Assembly (NCBI GenBank): GCA_024234575.1
Contig: JACKOB010000002.1
Span: forward strand, 620,001-684,000
Length of the DNA: 64,000 nt
Reading direction: 5' to 3'
Source of the DNA: Hahellaceae bacterium
GTDB taxonomy: Bacteria; Pseudomonadota; Gammaproteobacteria; Pseudomonadales; Oleiphilaceae
Shown in pieces: positions 27,101-37,383 of this stretch; the stretch's first letter is position 1; every line of letters begins with the position of its first letter. Made by a program: the position numbers and the translations under genes. The notes under the pieces are model-generated. The model did no database searches, was not told the DNA's origin, and was given only the letters and a program-made list of their open reading frames with translations.

Positions 27101-28096
27101 ATGCGTAAATTTACCCCAACTGAAAGCCCATCTGAAACCATTCTGAAATTTAAAAAGCGCCTGGGGCTTTTTATTCATTGCGGTGCGTTTTTGCTGGTTA
27201 TGCCTTTCGCCATCCTGCAATACTACGCCAACAACCTGCCTCTTGCTTTGGCCATCGCCGCTTTTATGCTTTTTGATCTGCTTATTATTTATCTGCTGAT
27301 CAAAGAAGATACTTATCTTTTTAATGGCTGGGGATTGGCTTTACTGGCGGCGGCGCTGGTTTGCTACTCGACCAGCATCACCGGCATGGTGGGGGCTCTG
27401 TGGAGTTATGTGGCCATTCTGCTGTTCTTTTTTCTGCTGCACTGGCGACCGGCGACGCTGTCTGCCACGCTATTTATCGTTGTCGAAGGTTATATCGCCC
27501 TAAAACATCTGGACATATCGCTCTGGTATCGACTGATCGCCACCTTACTTCTTTCCGGCACGCTTACTTCTGCGTTTTCCTGGTTACTCACCGAAAAACA
27601 GTTCCAGCTGGTAACGCTGGCAACCACCGACCCACTTACCGGCTGCGCTAACCGGCTGCAACTCAACTCGAAACTCAGTGAATCATCCTATAACTTTCAC
27701 CGATATAGAACACCATCCAGCCTGATCGTACTGGATATCGACCATTTCAAGCAGATTAATGACTCGCAAGGCCATGCCGCCGGTGATCTGGCGCTCACTG
27801 AATTTGCCAAACTGATGGCCTCACGCATTCGCCAGACAGACAAGCTATTTCGTTACGGCGGCGAGGAGTTTATTATTTTACTGCCCAACACTCGGGCTAA
27901 CGATGCTTATCGGCTGGCGGATTCTCTCCGGCAAGCCGCCGAAACACACGACTTTAAGCTTCTCAAGCCGCTGACGACGAGCGGCGGTGTCGCCGAAATA
28001 ATAGAAGGCGAAGGCTGGGATCACTGGCTGAACAGAGCCGACGAAGCGCTGTTTGAAGCCAAGCGCAGTGGTCGAAACCGAATCGAAAGAGCCTGA
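27101..28096 (+). CDS. Diguanylate cyclase with a membrane sensor region
   Basis: GGDEF protein of 331 residues. Roughly six hydrophobic segments (about 27-165) form an N-terminal membrane domain, then LVTLATTDPLTGCANRL opens the catalytic domain. The signature is GGEEF at 253-257, compatible with activity. An inhibitory RxxD site is not evident. It makes c-di-GMP from two GTP. It converges on the hydrolase at 28108 with 11 bases between stops. Confidence 0.92.
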   Translation: MRKFTPTESPSETILKFKKRLGLFIHCGAFLLVMPFAILQYYANNLPLALAIAAFMLFDLLIIYLLIKEDTYLFNGWGLALLAAALVCYSTSITGMVGALWSYVAILLFFFLLHWRPATLSATLFIVVEGYIALKHLDISLWYRLIATLLLSGTLTSAFSWLLTEKQFQLVTLATTDPLTGCANRLQLNSKLSESSYNFHRYRTPSSLIVLDIDHFKQINDSQGHAAGDLALTEFAKLMASRIRQTDKLFRYGGEEFIILLPNTRANDAYRLADSLRQAAETHDFKLLKPLTTSGGVAEIIEGEGWDHWLNRADEALFEAKRSGRNRIERA

Positions 28097-28107
28097 GAGA
28101 TGGCGCT

Positions 28108-28998
28108 TTAATGAGAAACGACCACTGAGAATCGCTCACGAAACTGCAAATACCCTGCTACCACTTCGCCAGGTAATTCAACGTGAGGATAGTGCCCAAC
28201 CCCAGCCAGCTCTACTACATAGGGTTTCGCTATCAAGGTTTTATAACGCGCGACCATATTGGCGCCAGATATAGGATCTTCAACGCCATTTATAAATGCC
28301 ATAGGCAAGCCACTGTCTAACATTGGCTCTACCCAACGCTGACGCAGGCAACGGCGCTCTTCCATATATTTGATCAGACGGTGCATAACCGCGCGGCCAT
28401 TATTGTATTCAAGCAATTGCCAAAACTCTTCAAGCTGTCTGTCGGTGGGTTGGGTCAGTGAACCAAGTATACGCTGCATGTTCAGATCAAACATGCGCCG
28501 GGTTACCAGGCGACTAACAAATGCCCCGGCAGGGCTCAGTAGCAGCTTTTGAATAAGTGCAGGCTGATGCACTTCGGGAAATAAACCACCATTGAGAAAA
28601 CAGGTAGTCTCAATACGAAGCTTCGCATTACCTTCCCGTTGCCGCGCCAGTAACTCCTGGCCCACACTATCACCGTAGTCATGACATAGCAGATGACATT
28701 GCCGTATACCCGTTTCCTGTAATATCGACTCGACAAGATTAGCCTGGTCAACGATGCTATAAACGTAATCAGTTGGCTTATCTGAAAAACCAAAGCCGAT
28801 CATATCAAAGGTTATCACCTGGTATTTACTGGCTAAATCTGCCCACACCCCTTTCCAATCCCAAGACGCTGTTGGAAAGCCGTGAATAAGTACCAGCGGC
28901 TCTCCTGCGCCAGCCATTTGACAGAATATTGAGTAGCCCTTGTACTTATGCCATTTGCCGCTTTTCTGCCAAGCTCGTAATCGTTCTCTATGCTGCAT
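28108..28998 (-). CDS. Alpha/beta hydrolase with Asp nucleophile, epoxide hydrolase/haloalkane dehalogenase-like
   Basis: Alpha/beta hydrolase of 296 residues. The oxyanion motif LVLIHGFPTASWDWKG and the elbow LCHDYGDSVG show Asp rather than Ser after the His, as in epoxide hydrolases and haloalkane dehalogenases. MIGFGFSDKP and a C-terminal GVGHYPHVE complete the core. Which of those reactions it performs is not decided by sequence. I start at ATG 28998 because similarity begins at once (AWQKSGKWHKYKGYSIF); a TTG 24 codons upstream is possible but lies in AT-rich sequence. Confidence 0.85.
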   Translation of the reverse strand: MQHRERLRAWQKSGKWHKYKGYSIFCQMAGAGEPLVLIHGFPTASWDWKGVWADLASKYQVITFDMIGFGFSDKPTDYVYSIVDQANLVESILQETGIRQCHLLCHDYGDSVGQELLARQREGNAKLRIETTCFLNGGLFPEVHQPALIQKLLLSPAGAFVSRLVTRRMFDLNMQRILGSLTQPTDRQLEEFWQLLEYNNGRAVMHRLIKYMEERRCLRQRWVEPMLDSGLPMAFINGVEDPISGANMVARYKTLIAKPYVVELAGVGHYPHVELPGEVVAGYLQFRERFSVVVSH

Positions 28999-29215
28999 CC
29001 CTAGTCCAGACTGTCGATAACCTGCCGTAAAACTCACTCTGTGTGCATTTTGCGTCAATTTTTTTTGCAAATTGCGATTTTTCAGTAAATGTTAATTTGT
29101 GCAAAATGCAAACAATTGCAAACCGCTCGTTACCCGTATAAAAAATCTTATTAATTATCAGGGAGATAAAATATAAGATTGCAACTAAGCACTTAAGAAT
29201 TCACCTTCAATCAAT

Positions 29216-29246
29216 ACCAGCATTAATTGGCACCAAATATGCTGGT
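29216..29246 (+). promoter_or_regulatory. Stem-loop 1 in the leader of the 56-residue gene
   Basis: ACCAGCAT / ATGCTGGT, 8-bp perfect arms around a 15-nt loop. Lies 80 bp before the small gene. May be an operator dyad or an RNA stem; promoter position is not known. Confidence 0.4.
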
Positions 29247-29255
29247 CTAAAGTAT

Positions 29256-29269
29256 GGCAATTCGTTGCC
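29256..29269 (+). promoter_or_regulatory. Compact stem-loop 2 in the same leader
   Basis: GGCAA-TTCG-TTGCC, a tight 5-bp stem with a four-base loop, 57 bases before the ATG. Together with the upstream stem it suggests a structured 5' untranslated region. The remaining 28999-29215 is AT-rich with no gene. Confidence 0.4.
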
Positions 29270-29325
29270 GATAAAAGTGTAAAGGGAATGCGCTGTTATT
29301 TCCCGGATAATTGGAGGTATAGGTC

Positions 29326-29496
29326 ATGTTGTTCGATTCAAATCACGTTATCGCGACCTTGGAAAAAATGTATCAATTACGTGTTGTCAGGCTATCAGAT
29401 AAAGCCTGCAGCGCAGGGTCACTTAAAGCACTGGTGCTGGCCGCAGAACTGGAAGCACTGGACGCAGCTATCAAGAGCCGCACGCTGAGCCACTAA
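29326..29496 (+). CDS. Small 56-residue protein with strong ribosome-binding site
   Basis: Short frame with TTGGAGGTATAGGTC before ATG 29326, a near-ideal Shine-Dalgarno. The peptide begins MLFDSNHVIATLEKMYQLRV and has an Ala/Leu-rich helical second half (LKALVLAAELEALDAAIKSR), soluble and amphipathic, with no signal or membrane segment. I do not recognise a family. The 330-bp leader holds two stem-loops. It ends facing the CheY-like gene. A shifted frame at 29288 overlaps it but lacks this ribosome site. Confidence 0.6.
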   Translation: MLFDSNHVIATLEKMYQLRVVRLSDKACSAGSLKALVLAAELEALDAAIKSRTLSH

Positions 29497-29645
29497 AACA
29501 CCAGGGCGCGAGCCTCGGTGTTTGCGATCATATACACTGACAACTTTTGTCACCTGTTGACAAGCAGCAGCTAATAACCGGTAGATTTGCCGAGTTTCTC
29601 AACAAAGCCTCGAACCGATCATTTGAGAACCGGTCGTTCACGAAA

Positions 29646-30014
29646 CTATCGATTGAGAACTTTTTCGATGGTGGCAACGAGCTGCTCAGGATTAAAAGGC
29701 TTCACCAGCCAGCCTGTGGCACCGGCCTGTTTACCCTTCACTTTCTGATCTTGCGAGCTTTCTGTAGTGAGCATCAGAATTGGCGTAAATCGGTAACTGC
29801 TTTTCTTGCGCATCTGTTCAACAAACGCATAACCATCCATTCCGGGCATGTTCACGTCTGTAATAACCAGATCATATGTTGCACGATCTGCCATGGTTAA
29901 AGCGCTGGTGGGTTCTGGGGCAGAATCCACATCAAACGACGCCCGCTTCAGCGTGAACTCCAACATTTGCCTGATTGATGCGGAATCGTCAACAACTAAA
30001 ACCTTTCTACTCAT
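29646..30014 (-). CDS. CheY-like single-domain response regulator
   Basis: Stand-alone receiver of 122 residues. Acidic pocket Asp9 and Asp10 (VVDDSAS), phospho-acceptor Asp53 (VITDVNMPGMDGY), Thr83/84 and Lys105 (WLVKPFNP) are all present. The PGMDGY form and GATGWLVKPF resemble chemotaxis-cluster CheY proteins more than DNA-binding regulators. No kinase or chemotaxis gene is next to it, so the partner is unknown. Confidence 0.93.
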   Translation of the reverse strand: MSRKVLVVDDSASIRQMLEFTLKRASFDVDSAPEPTSALTMADRATYDLVITDVNMPGMDGYAFVEQMRKKSSYRFTPILMLTTESSQDQKVKGKQAGATGWLVKPFNPEQLVATIEKVLNR

Positions 30015-30249
30015 TCTCTTTCGCCCATATTGTTAAGCATGTTAGTGAAGTGTAGCAAAAATAAAAAAAGTGATCCGTTTACAACAATCTAACGTAACAA
30101 AATCTGTCAGATAAATCGAAAAATGCTATAAAGTGCAAAATACTTTTATTTGCCTCCAGTTATTTAGGGGCATAAGTCAAACTTAAGAACAAGGCGCTTG
30201 GGCTTTTCAGCAGGGCCTGTTAAATAAAATGTGCAGCGTGGAGTTTACA

Positions 30250-30807
30250 ATGCTCGAAAAAATGGAAGACAGCTACCGTCAAATAATCTCAGCGATCGGT
30301 GAGGATGTGACGCGAGAGGGGATAAAAGACACCCCTGAAAGGGCTGCAAAAGCCATGTGGTTTTTAACAAAAGGCTATAGGGAAAACCTCGAAACGATTG
30401 TGAATGGTGCTATCTTCGAGTCTGATAATGACGAGTTAGTGATCGTACAAAATATTGAGCTCTACTCTATGTGCGAGCACCACATGCTTCCGTTCGTTGG
30501 CAAATGTCATATTGGCTATCTGCCAAATGGTAAAGTTCTCGGCCTCTCAAAATTTGCCCGCATTGTTGATATGTTTGCCCGCCGCATGCAGATTCAGGAA
30601 AACCTTACCCGACAAATTGCCGAGGCTGTCGAGCAGGTTACCGGAGCCAGAGGTGTTGCGGTGGTAATCGAGGCAAAACACATGTGCATGATGATGCGTG
30701 GTGTAGAAAAACAAAACTCCATCATGACCTCTTCCATGATGCTGGGATCATTGCGCAACTCGCAAGCTACCCGTAACGAATTCCTTAAATTAATCAGCAG
30801 AAACTAA
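30250..30807 (+). CDS. folE: GTP cyclohydrolase I (FolE)
   Basis: Makes 7,8-dihydroneopterin triphosphate from GTP, the first step of folate (and pterin) synthesis. The zinc site is Cys75 and His78 in MCEHHMLPF and Cys146 in [25 protein letters not shown] and [15 protein letters not shown] are type I signatures. Start at 30250 has GGAG 7-8 bases before it and gives 185 residues, typical for FolE; an ATG 7 codons upstream is poorer. It lies 31 bases before folX, implying a pterin operon. Confidence 0.95.
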   Translation: MLEKMEDSYRQIISAIGEDVTREGIKDTPERAAKAMWFLTKGYRENLETIVNGAIFESDNDELVIVQNIELYSMCEHHMLPFVGKCHIGYLPNGKVLGLSKFARIVDMFARRMQIQENLTRQIAEAVEQVTGARGVAVVIEAKHMCMMMRGVEKQNSIMTSSMMLGSLRNSQATRNEFLKLISRN

Positions 30808-30838
30808 CAGCCTCAGGCTGTCGAAACTGCCTGCCCGG

Positions 30839-31240
30839 ATGCTTAACATGCTTACCTCTTTGACAGATAACACCGATAAGCCGCACGTGGCGCTAATCCG
30901 TATAAAAAACCTGCGATTGCGAACGTATATCGGCATTAAAGATGAAGAAATCAATAATCAGCAAGATGTGATTATCAACGCCCATATCTACTATGATGCC
31001 GCCAACGCAGTGAATGATAACTGCATAGAATCGGCATTGAATTACCGCACGATCACTAAAACCATAATTAGTTTCGTCGAGCAGGAAAAATTTCTCTTGC
31101 TCGAGCGGATGACCCAGGACATTCTTGACATTATTATGGCCAACAAACAGGTTTTGATTGCAGAGGTCGAAATCGACAAACCCCATGCCCTGCGATTCTG
31201 CGATTCTGTATCTGTCACGCTTCGAGCCAGGCGCCACTGA
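30839..31240 (+). CDS. folX: Dihydroneopterin triphosphate 2'-epimerase (FolX)
   Basis: FolB/FolX tunnel-fold protein of 133 residues. [18 protein letters not shown] and [22 protein letters not shown] (in part) match FolX, which epimerises dihydroneopterin triphosphate towards monapterin; Glu in [11 protein letters not shown] and the [12 protein letters not shown] end are in place. It directly follows folE. The third gene of the monapterin route, folM, is not adjacent. The first ATG (30839) and one three codons later are both possible. Confidence 0.9.
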   Translation: MLNMLTSLTDNTDKPHVALIRIKNLRLRTYIGIKDEEINNQQDVIINAHIYYDAANAVNDNCIESALNYRTITKTIISFVEQEKFLLLERMTQDILDIIMANKQVLIAEVEIDKPHALRFCDSVSVTLRARRH

Positions 31241-31347
31241 CCGTCACGCTCGCCTGTACGGATCTAACAAGTTCTGGCAAGATAGCTGCGGTAGCGTATT
31301 CGACCGAATGCGCCCTTCACTTTGCGCAAGACAAGCCAGGATAAATT

Positions 31348-31770
31348 ATGACAACTCTCACCTATTCTGATGACCATATTCGTCACATCCTAACTACTGT
31401 TCGTACCATCGCACTGGTCGGCGCCAGTGACAATAAAGAGCGCCCCAGTCATGAAGTGATGGAGTTTCTGCAACATAAAGGCTATCGGATTATCCCTGTT
31501 AACCCTCGCCTCGCCGGGCAAAGCATTCTGGGAGAGACCGTTTACGCTGATCTGAAGAGCATTCCCGAAGCAATCGACATGGTTGAGCTTTTTCTTAACC
31601 CGACCCTTGTTGACACACCAGTAGATGAAGCCATTGCTATCGGAGCCAAAGTCGTCTGGATGCAGATTGGTGTGGTAAATGAGGCGGCAGCAGAGAAGGC
31701 GGAAGCTGCCGGGCTGACCGTCGTCATGAATCGGTGCCCCAAGCAAGAAATTCCTCGACTGGGGTTGTAA
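31348..31770 (+). CDS. CoA-binding (YccU-like) protein
   Basis: Rossmann-type CoA-binding domain alone, 140 residues, as in YccU. Segments: TIALVGASDNKERPSHEVM (nucleotide-binding turn), GYRIIPVNPRLAGQSILGE, and the C-terminal LTVVMNRCPKQEIPRL with a conserved Cys. Metabolic role unknown. It lies 107 bases after folX and 60 before the DUF502 gene, all in the same direction, so a longer transcript is possible. Confidence 0.9.
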   Translation: MTTLTYSDDHIRHILTTVRTIALVGASDNKERPSHEVMEFLQHKGYRIIPVNPRLAGQSILGETVYADLKSIPEAIDMVELFLNPTLVDTPVDEAIAIGAKVVWMQIGVVNEAAAEKAEAAGLTVVMNRCPKQEIPRLGL

Positions 31771-31830
31771 CTCGCCCACACAATGACTGTCGACCAGGTA
31801 TAGTCAGTCACCAATCAGGAAATCCCGAGT

Positions 31831-32445
31831 ATGTCTACCGTTAAAACTACGTTCTCCAAGTATTTTGTTGCCGGACTGTTGGCTCTGTTACCCATCGCCA
31901 TACTCGGATTCTTCTTCCGCTGGCTGTTCGGCATTTTAACTGATCTGATACAGCCATTTACCAATATTCTGATCCGCAGCATCGGGCTGCCTGAAATTGC
32001 CAGTGATCTCATTGTCTGCCTGATCATCATCATTTGTGTGTTTATGATTGGCCTGCTCGTTACCACCAGTTTCGGGCTGTTTTTACACACACGATTCGAT
32101 GTCACCCTGCAAAGAGTGGCGCCCGGCTATCAAATGGTGAAAGACATTGTTAATCAGTTTATGGGCGACAAATCTAACTCGCCTTTCCGCAAAGGCGCTG
32201 TTGCGCGGGTAAGGATATTTGGCGGGACAATCGACACATCCGTCACGGCGATTGTCACCAGCCAACACGAAGATGGCTCTTACACAGTATTCGTTCCAAC
32301 GGGGCCAAATCCCACCAGCGGCTTTATTTATCACGTACCGGCAGACTATGTGGAACTGCGCCCAGACATCAAGATTGAGTCAGCCATGCGTACTGTTATC
32401 GCTTGTGGTGCAGGCTCTGACAAGCTGTTTAAGCCCCAGCCCTGA
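31831..32445 (+). CDS. DUF502 membrane protein
   Basis: Integral membrane protein of DUF502, 204 residues: TM1 about 12-35 (LLALLPIAILGFFFRWLFGI), TM2 about 53-80, then a soluble domain with SPFRKGAVARVRIFG and the family hallmark VFVPTGPNPTSGFIYHVPAD. Function unknown. Same strand as the upstream CoA-binding gene. Confidence 0.9.
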   Translation: MSTVKTTFSKYFVAGLLALLPIAILGFFFRWLFGILTDLIQPFTNILIRSIGLPEIASDLIVCLIIIICVFMIGLLVTTSFGLFLHTRFDVTLQRVAPGYQMVKDIVNQFMGDKSNSPFRKGAVARVRIFGGTIDTSVTAIVTSQHEDGSYTVFVPTGPNPTSGFIYHVPADYVELRPDIKIESAMRTVIACGAGSDKLFKPQP

Positions 32446-32603
32446 CCAACAAACCAGGTATGCGAAAGCGGGATTACTTTTTTCTTAGGCGTTAACGTCC
32501 GTGGCGCCATTTTCAATCTATACTTTATGGCAGAGCACTCAGCTAAAAACCCATGTCTCAATTTGGGAACTTTTGATAAAACCTCCCGGTAAACAGCGAC
32601 TGC

Positions 32604-35600
32604 ATGCAAAAACCTTCTGTCACCTCTTTCATTATCATCGCCGTATGTGTGTCGGTCATCAGTATTGGCTCACTGCTCTCTTGGCAAGCTGTCACCAACT
32701 ACTATGTTGAAAACCTCAGTCAGCAGCTGAATGCACAAGCCATTCAGCACCAGAACCAAATTATTGATGCGACGAAAAGCCTGCAACACTTTACCGAAAG
32801 CCTCTCACGCGCACCGCTTTTTATGCGGATGGCTATCGAACTCAATCAGGTTCCCATTAATGCTGCACTGGCCGATGACCCGGTGCAAGCGCAGATCAGG
32901 CAGTGGTTCCAACTACTTTTAACTCCCCAGGGAGATTTCTCTTTTCTGATTATTGATGCCGATGGCACGGTGCTGTCTGCAAGCTCTGCTGCAAGAGTGG
33001 GCCAGTTCAACAATCTTTTAACCAGCCTGGAAGTCAATCGGTTATTCAGTCAGTCCAGCTATCTCAACATCACAGATAACCTGTCACTTGCTGCAGGCTC
33101 TGACTATGCTCCGTCTATCGTCGCTGGCGCCAGATTAAACGTTGCCGAAAACCCAAGCCAGCCACCATTGGCTCTGCTGATACTACGTCCGTGGAGTTCT
33201 GTATTAGCAGCATCTAACACAGAGCCCGCCAGTGAAACGATTATTTTCGATCATCGGGGCAGCATCGTACACACAAAGCCTCACCAGCTGTCTTTGGAGG
33301 TGGAAAGCCATCAGGCCAGAGCCGATACTGACACAGCTCTTCAGACATTGTTTTCTCTCGCCCAAAATAATGTGCAGCATTTAGATCTGACGGGTTCGTA
33401 TGCAGAAAACGGCCAGAAACTGGTGTCTGTTACCAGCTGGCATGCCCCACTGAGTTTTGGCCTGCAAATACGCCTACCCTACAGCTCTGCCTTTAATTTG
33501 CTCGAATTTGTACGTGTGCAGCTGGCCACGATAATGCTGATCGGCACCCTGCTTATGATCATACTCGTGATCTACTTTGTTAGTACGCGCTCACAAATAA
33601 AAATGGCGAATCAAAGAAATCTGCTCAATGAAGAGCGGCTGGAGTTGGCACTGGACGCTGCCAACGAAGGAATCTGGGACTGGTCGCTAAAAAGCGGCGC
33701 TGTGCATTACAGCAAACGCTGGTTCAGCATGCTCGGTTACGAGCCAAATAGTGAACCACAGACACTAAAAACCTTAACCGATATTATCCACCCTGAAGAT
33801 AAAAATGAAGTCATCGATGCCCTTGTAAAGAACGCTGCCTGGGGCGACGCACACTCTCTTGAGTTTCGCGTAAAAGCAAGCAATGGCAACTACAAATGGA
33901 TGCAGATCACCGGTAAAGTGGCAGAGTACGATGCCAATGGTAACCCGGCACGAATTATCCATACGCAACGAGACATCACCGAAAAGCGAAAGTACGAAGA
34001 ACAGCTACGTCGATTAAATAAACAGCTAAAACAGCTTGTATCCGAGAAATCCAGTGAACTGGCAGATACGAAAGCTGAGCTGGAGCAAATCCTGCAATGT
34101 TCGGGTGATGGCATTCTCGGTATCGACCTCAATGGCAATATCAACTATGTCAATCCCATCGCATCAGCACTGACCGGCTACAGCGCCGACGAACTCCTAA
34201 ACAGGAGCGAGCACAGTATTCTTCATCACCACCAGGCTGATGGCCGTGCCTATCCAAAAGATGACTGCCGCGCCCTGCAGGCAATGCGAAACGCCCATAC
34301 AACAACCATCGATAGTGAAGTTTTCTGGAAGAAAAACGGTTCAAGCTTTCCAGTGGAATATACGGCAGCACCATTAATTGACAATGACTCCCGGGTAAAA
34401 GGTGCTGTGGTGATTTTTCGTGATATATCCGAGCGAAAGGAATACGAAATAGCGCAACGCGAAGCCATTGCTGCCGCAAAAGAAGCAAGTTCTGCGAAAA
34501 CCAGCTTCCTGGCCAATATGAGCCATGAAATCCGGACGCCCATGAACGCCATACTGGGATTGACCGAGCTGTTCAGCAAAACACCACTCACGCCATCCCA
34601 GAAGAGCTACGTCGACAAAATCAGAGGGGCGGGCCGATCTTTGCTTAGCATCATTAACGATGTGCTCGATTTTTCCAAGATAGAAACCGGGCATATGGAT
34701 ATCGAATATAGTGAGTGTTCGCTCACTCACGTATTAAGAGGCGTGATCGATCTGATTTCCACCCGGGCCGCCGAGAAGCGTTTATTACTACTGGTCACCA
34801 TAGACGAAAATGTGCCAGACATGATCATTAGTGACCAGGTTAAAATTGGTCAGATACTTACCAACCTGCTGACCAATGCAGTCAAATTTACCCACCAGGG
34901 TTACGTGCAACTTAGCGTTTCAAGTAATGCTGTTGATAACGACACTGCAGCGGAGATTTTATTCAAAGTCAGTGACACAGGGATCGGAATCAGCCCAGAA
35001 CAGCAACACAAGATTTTTAACGCATTTACACAGGCAGATTCATCAACCACCAGAAAATACGGCGGCACGGGTCTTGGTTTATCTATCAGCCGACAACTGG
35101 TAACCATGTTGGGAAGCACACTCACTTTACAAAGCGAACCCGATAAAGGTACCGACATACAATTTTCCCTGCGTTGTAAACTGGCGGGGCATCCAATTAT
35201 GCCAAACGAGCAACAGCAGCCTGAAGAGCACGTGTTGGTATTAAGTGAAGAGCACCTGGTAAGGGACAACATCCGCTACTGGCTGTACCGAAGCGGCTAC
35301 GAAGTTCACTCCCGCAGTATTGATTATGTGTTAGGGCATATTGAAGAATTAAGGGGCGTTGACTACATACTTACTGACTGGACTGTCTCAGACGCGGCGC
35401 TGGCCAAACTATTACCGGCACTGTCCTCCCTGTTTGAAGGGTTACCTTTTTATCGACTGCGACAGATGCACAGCGAAGACAAAATCAGCGATTTGATTCG
35501 GCAAAGTATCACGGCTACGTTCGACTTTCCTATATTGCAGCCGCTAAAACTGCAACAGGAAGAACCAAGCAATGACAACCCCGTGGCAGAGAGTGACCCA

Positions 35601-35996
35601 CTGGCAAAGTATGTAAACAAGTTTGCCAGTTACAAAGTGTTGCTGGTTGAAGACAACGAAACAAACCGGGAAATTGCCCTGGCATTATTAGAACCATCCA
35701 AACTGCAAATTGATACCGCCGAAGATGGTGCAGTAGCCATCGAGCTGGCAGCAAAAAACCAGTACGATGCCATTTTGATGGACGTTCAGCTGCCCAAAAT
35801 AAATGGCCTGGAGGCCACCCGAATTATTCGTCAGCAGTATAAAAAGACACAGCCAATCATTGCCATGACCGCAAACGTCAGCAAAGAAGACAAAGATGAA
35901 TGCCTGGCAAGCGGTATGAACGATTTTATCGGCAAACCTTTTTATGCCGAAGAACTGTATGACAAACTGGCGTTGTGGCTGAAACCACCGGGCTAG
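32604..35996 (+). CDS. Hybrid sensor histidine kinase with two PAS domains and two receiver-like domains
   Basis: Inner-membrane hybrid kinase, 1130 residues. TM1 about 7-25, a periplasmic sensor to about 308, TM2 about 308-330, PAS1 ([16 protein letters not shown]), PAS2 after a coiled coil ([20 protein letters not shown]), HisKA with His641 in [14 protein letters not shown], HATPase_c (N box [26 protein letters not shown]), then a degenerate receiver-like region ([20 protein letters not shown]) and a canonical receiver with Asp1060 (ILMDVQLP) and KPF. No DNA-binding partner is adjacent. Output is unknown. Ribosome site before ATG 32604 is weak. Confidence 0.93.
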   Translation: MQKPSVTSFIIIAVCVSVISIGSLLSWQAVTNYYVENLSQQLNAQAIQHQNQIIDATKSLQHFTESLSRAPLFMRMAIELNQVPINAALADDPVQAQIRQWFQLLLTPQGDFSFLIIDADGTVLSASSAARVGQFNNLLTSLEVNRLFSQSSYLNITDNLSLAAGSDYAPSIVAGARLNVAENPSQPPLALLILRPWSSVLAASNTEPASETIIFDHRGSIVHTKPHQLSLEVESHQARADTDTALQTLFSLAQNNVQHLDLTGSYAENGQKLVSVTSWHAPLSFGLQIRLPYSSAFNLLEFVRVQLATIMLIGTLLMIILVIYFVSTRSQIKMANQRNLLNEERLELALDAANEGIWDWSLKSGAVHYSKRWFSMLGYEPNSEPQTLKTLTDIIHPEDKNEVIDALVKNAAWGDAHSLEFRVKASNGNYKWMQITGKVAEYDANGNPARIIHTQRDITEKRKYEEQLRRLNKQLKQLVSEKSSELADTKAELEQILQCSGDGILGIDLNGNINYVNPIASALTGYSADELLNRSEHSILHHHQADGRAYPKDDCRALQAMRNAHTTTIDSEVFWKKNGSSFPVEYTAAPLIDNDSRVKGAVVIFRDISERKEYEIAQREAIAAAKEASSAKTSFLANMSHEIRTPMNAILGLTELFSKTPLTPSQKSYVDKIRGAGRSLLSIINDVLDFSKIETGHMDIEYSECSLTHVLRGVIDLISTRAAEKRLLLLVTIDENVPDMIISDQVKIGQILTNLLTNAVKFTHQGYVQLSVSSNAVDNDTAAEILFKVSDTGIGISPEQQHKIFNAFTQADSSTTRKYGGTGLGLSISRQLVTMLGSTLTLQSEPDKGTDIQFSLRCKLAGHPIMPNEQQQPEEHVLVLSEEHLVRDNIRYWLYRSGYEVHSRSIDYVLGHIEELRGVDYILTDWTVSDAALAKLLPALSSLFEGLPFYRLRQMHSEDKISDLIRQSITATFDFPILQPLKLQQEEPSNDNPVAESDPLAKYVNKFASYKVLLVEDNETNREIALALLEPSKLQIDTAEDGAVAIELAAKNQYDAILMDVQLPKINGLEATRIIRQQYKKTQPIIAMTANVSKEDKDECLASGMNDFIGKPFYAEELYDKLALWLKPPG

Positions 35997-36081
35997 ACCA
36001 TACTAAGTAACCTGCGTTTACCCGTATTGGGGGGGCATCACCCACCACACAGGGTGTTAAATTCCTGCAGAGAAAGACGGT

Positions 36082-36969
36082 TTACACCGGCGACACCTGA
36101 CGAACAAACATACCAATTTGATTAATGGCATGACGCGCCTCGGGCAGAAAGCGTGCAGCAAATTGCCAGACATGGAACATTTCTGGCCAAACCTGCAACT
36201 GTACCGAAGAGCCACGACTGTTTGCTTTACGGCTGAATAATTCGCACTCGGGTAACAGAATTTCTGAGCTGCCCACCTGTATGAGAATGGGAGGCAAGTC
36301 ATTCAGCTCACCGAAAAACGGCGATAGGCCGGGCTGGGTGCGATCAGAGCTACCAGCATAGTGACGAGCGAAGAATCTAATGCGCTCTGGTGTAATAAGT
36401 GGGTCGGTAGACCGGGTTGGCGATAGGGATGACATCGAACAGCTCAGATCAAGCCAGGGCGACAGGCAAACCGCACCAGCAGGCCTGCTGACGCCTCGAT
36501 CACGAATATGCTGCAGTAATGCCAGTGATAACCCACCTCCGGCAGAGTCACCGGCGATGATAATTTTGTTGCTGGCAATACGCTCATTCAGCAGATACTG
36601 GTAAACACTAAACGCATCTTCCAGCCCCGCGGGGTAAGGATGCTCTGGCGCTAAACGATATTCTGCCATCACTACCTGGGATTTCGCGGCGCGAGCTATT
36701 CTGGCGGCCAGTTCCAGATGGGTGTAGTTGGAGCCAATAGAATAGCCACCCCCGTGTAAATAAAGAATAACCCGAGACGAACAATGAGTTTTATGATTTA
36801 GCCAGACGACGGGAACATTGTTGACGGTCATGGTATCGACCTGAAAATTCTTTGGTGGCCGAACCAGCAATTGGCCGCCTTTGGCAACCGCCCGATACAC
36901 CGAAAGCTTGTTGGGAACAAACTTCATACCTAATCGGATCATTTGTTTAATAACGCTTACCCGGCTCAT
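36082..36969 (-). CDS. HSL-type alpha/beta hydrolase (esterase)
   Basis: Hormone-sensitive-lipase-like esterase (family IV), 295 residues. HGGGYSIGS forms the oxyanion hole and GDSAGGGLSLA the nucleophile elbow; SSEILLPECELF and WPEMFHVWQ carry the Asp and His. Typical substrates are short-chain esters. Start at 36969 has GAGGGGG before it; a TTG five codons up is weaker. Confidence 0.92.
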   Translation of the reverse strand: MSRVSVIKQMIRLGMKFVPNKLSVYRAVAKGGQLLVRPPKNFQVDTMTVNNVPVVWLNHKTHCSSRVILYLHGGGYSIGSNYTHLELAARIARAAKSQVVMAEYRLAPEHPYPAGLEDAFSVYQYLLNERIASNKIIIAGDSAGGGLSLALLQHIRDRGVSRPAGAVCLSPWLDLSCSMSSLSPTRSTDPLITPERIRFFARHYAGSSDRTQPGLSPFFGELNDLPPILIQVGSSEILLPECELFSRKANSRGSSVQLQVWPEMFHVWQFAARFLPEARHAINQIGMFVRQVSPV

Positions 36970-37383
36970 AATGTGCCCCCTCAATTACAATCAACAGACG
37001 CCCCATTTCCAATACAAGCCAAGCTTCTGTCCATTGAAACTGCTCTTAAAAAAAGGGTAACACCAAAACAATTACCCAATTTTATGTAGGGCCTTAGTTT
37101 AGGTATACGCCATTTTTACGATAATGCAACTAGCTGTCACCATTTTTAACAATTGCAGGTAAGTGACTTATGCCACTCACATTTGTTAATAAAAATATGC
37201 GCAAAAACTGAAAAAAGCCCCTGCTGGCTGTTTTTAATATCCGCAGGAGTCAACTAGACTCATAATATTTGGATACTTCTTGTTGTTGTCGCTGCCAGAT
37301 TCACCTCCCCTGTGAGCCTGTCGCCGATCTTATCCGTATCCGAGCACAGACTACGTCTTTTAAAGGATCGACCAAGAATCGCA

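Noticed and set aside
29330..29350. GTTCGATTC stretch resembling a tRNA T-loop
   Set aside because: No acceptor, D-arm or anticodon stem can be built around it; it is inside the small coding frame.
29288..29488. Alternative 66-residue frame overlapping the small gene at 29326
   Set aside because: It lacks a good ribosome site and has an odd Trp/Cys/Arg-rich composition; the frame at 29326 has TTGGAGGT and a more protein-like sequence.
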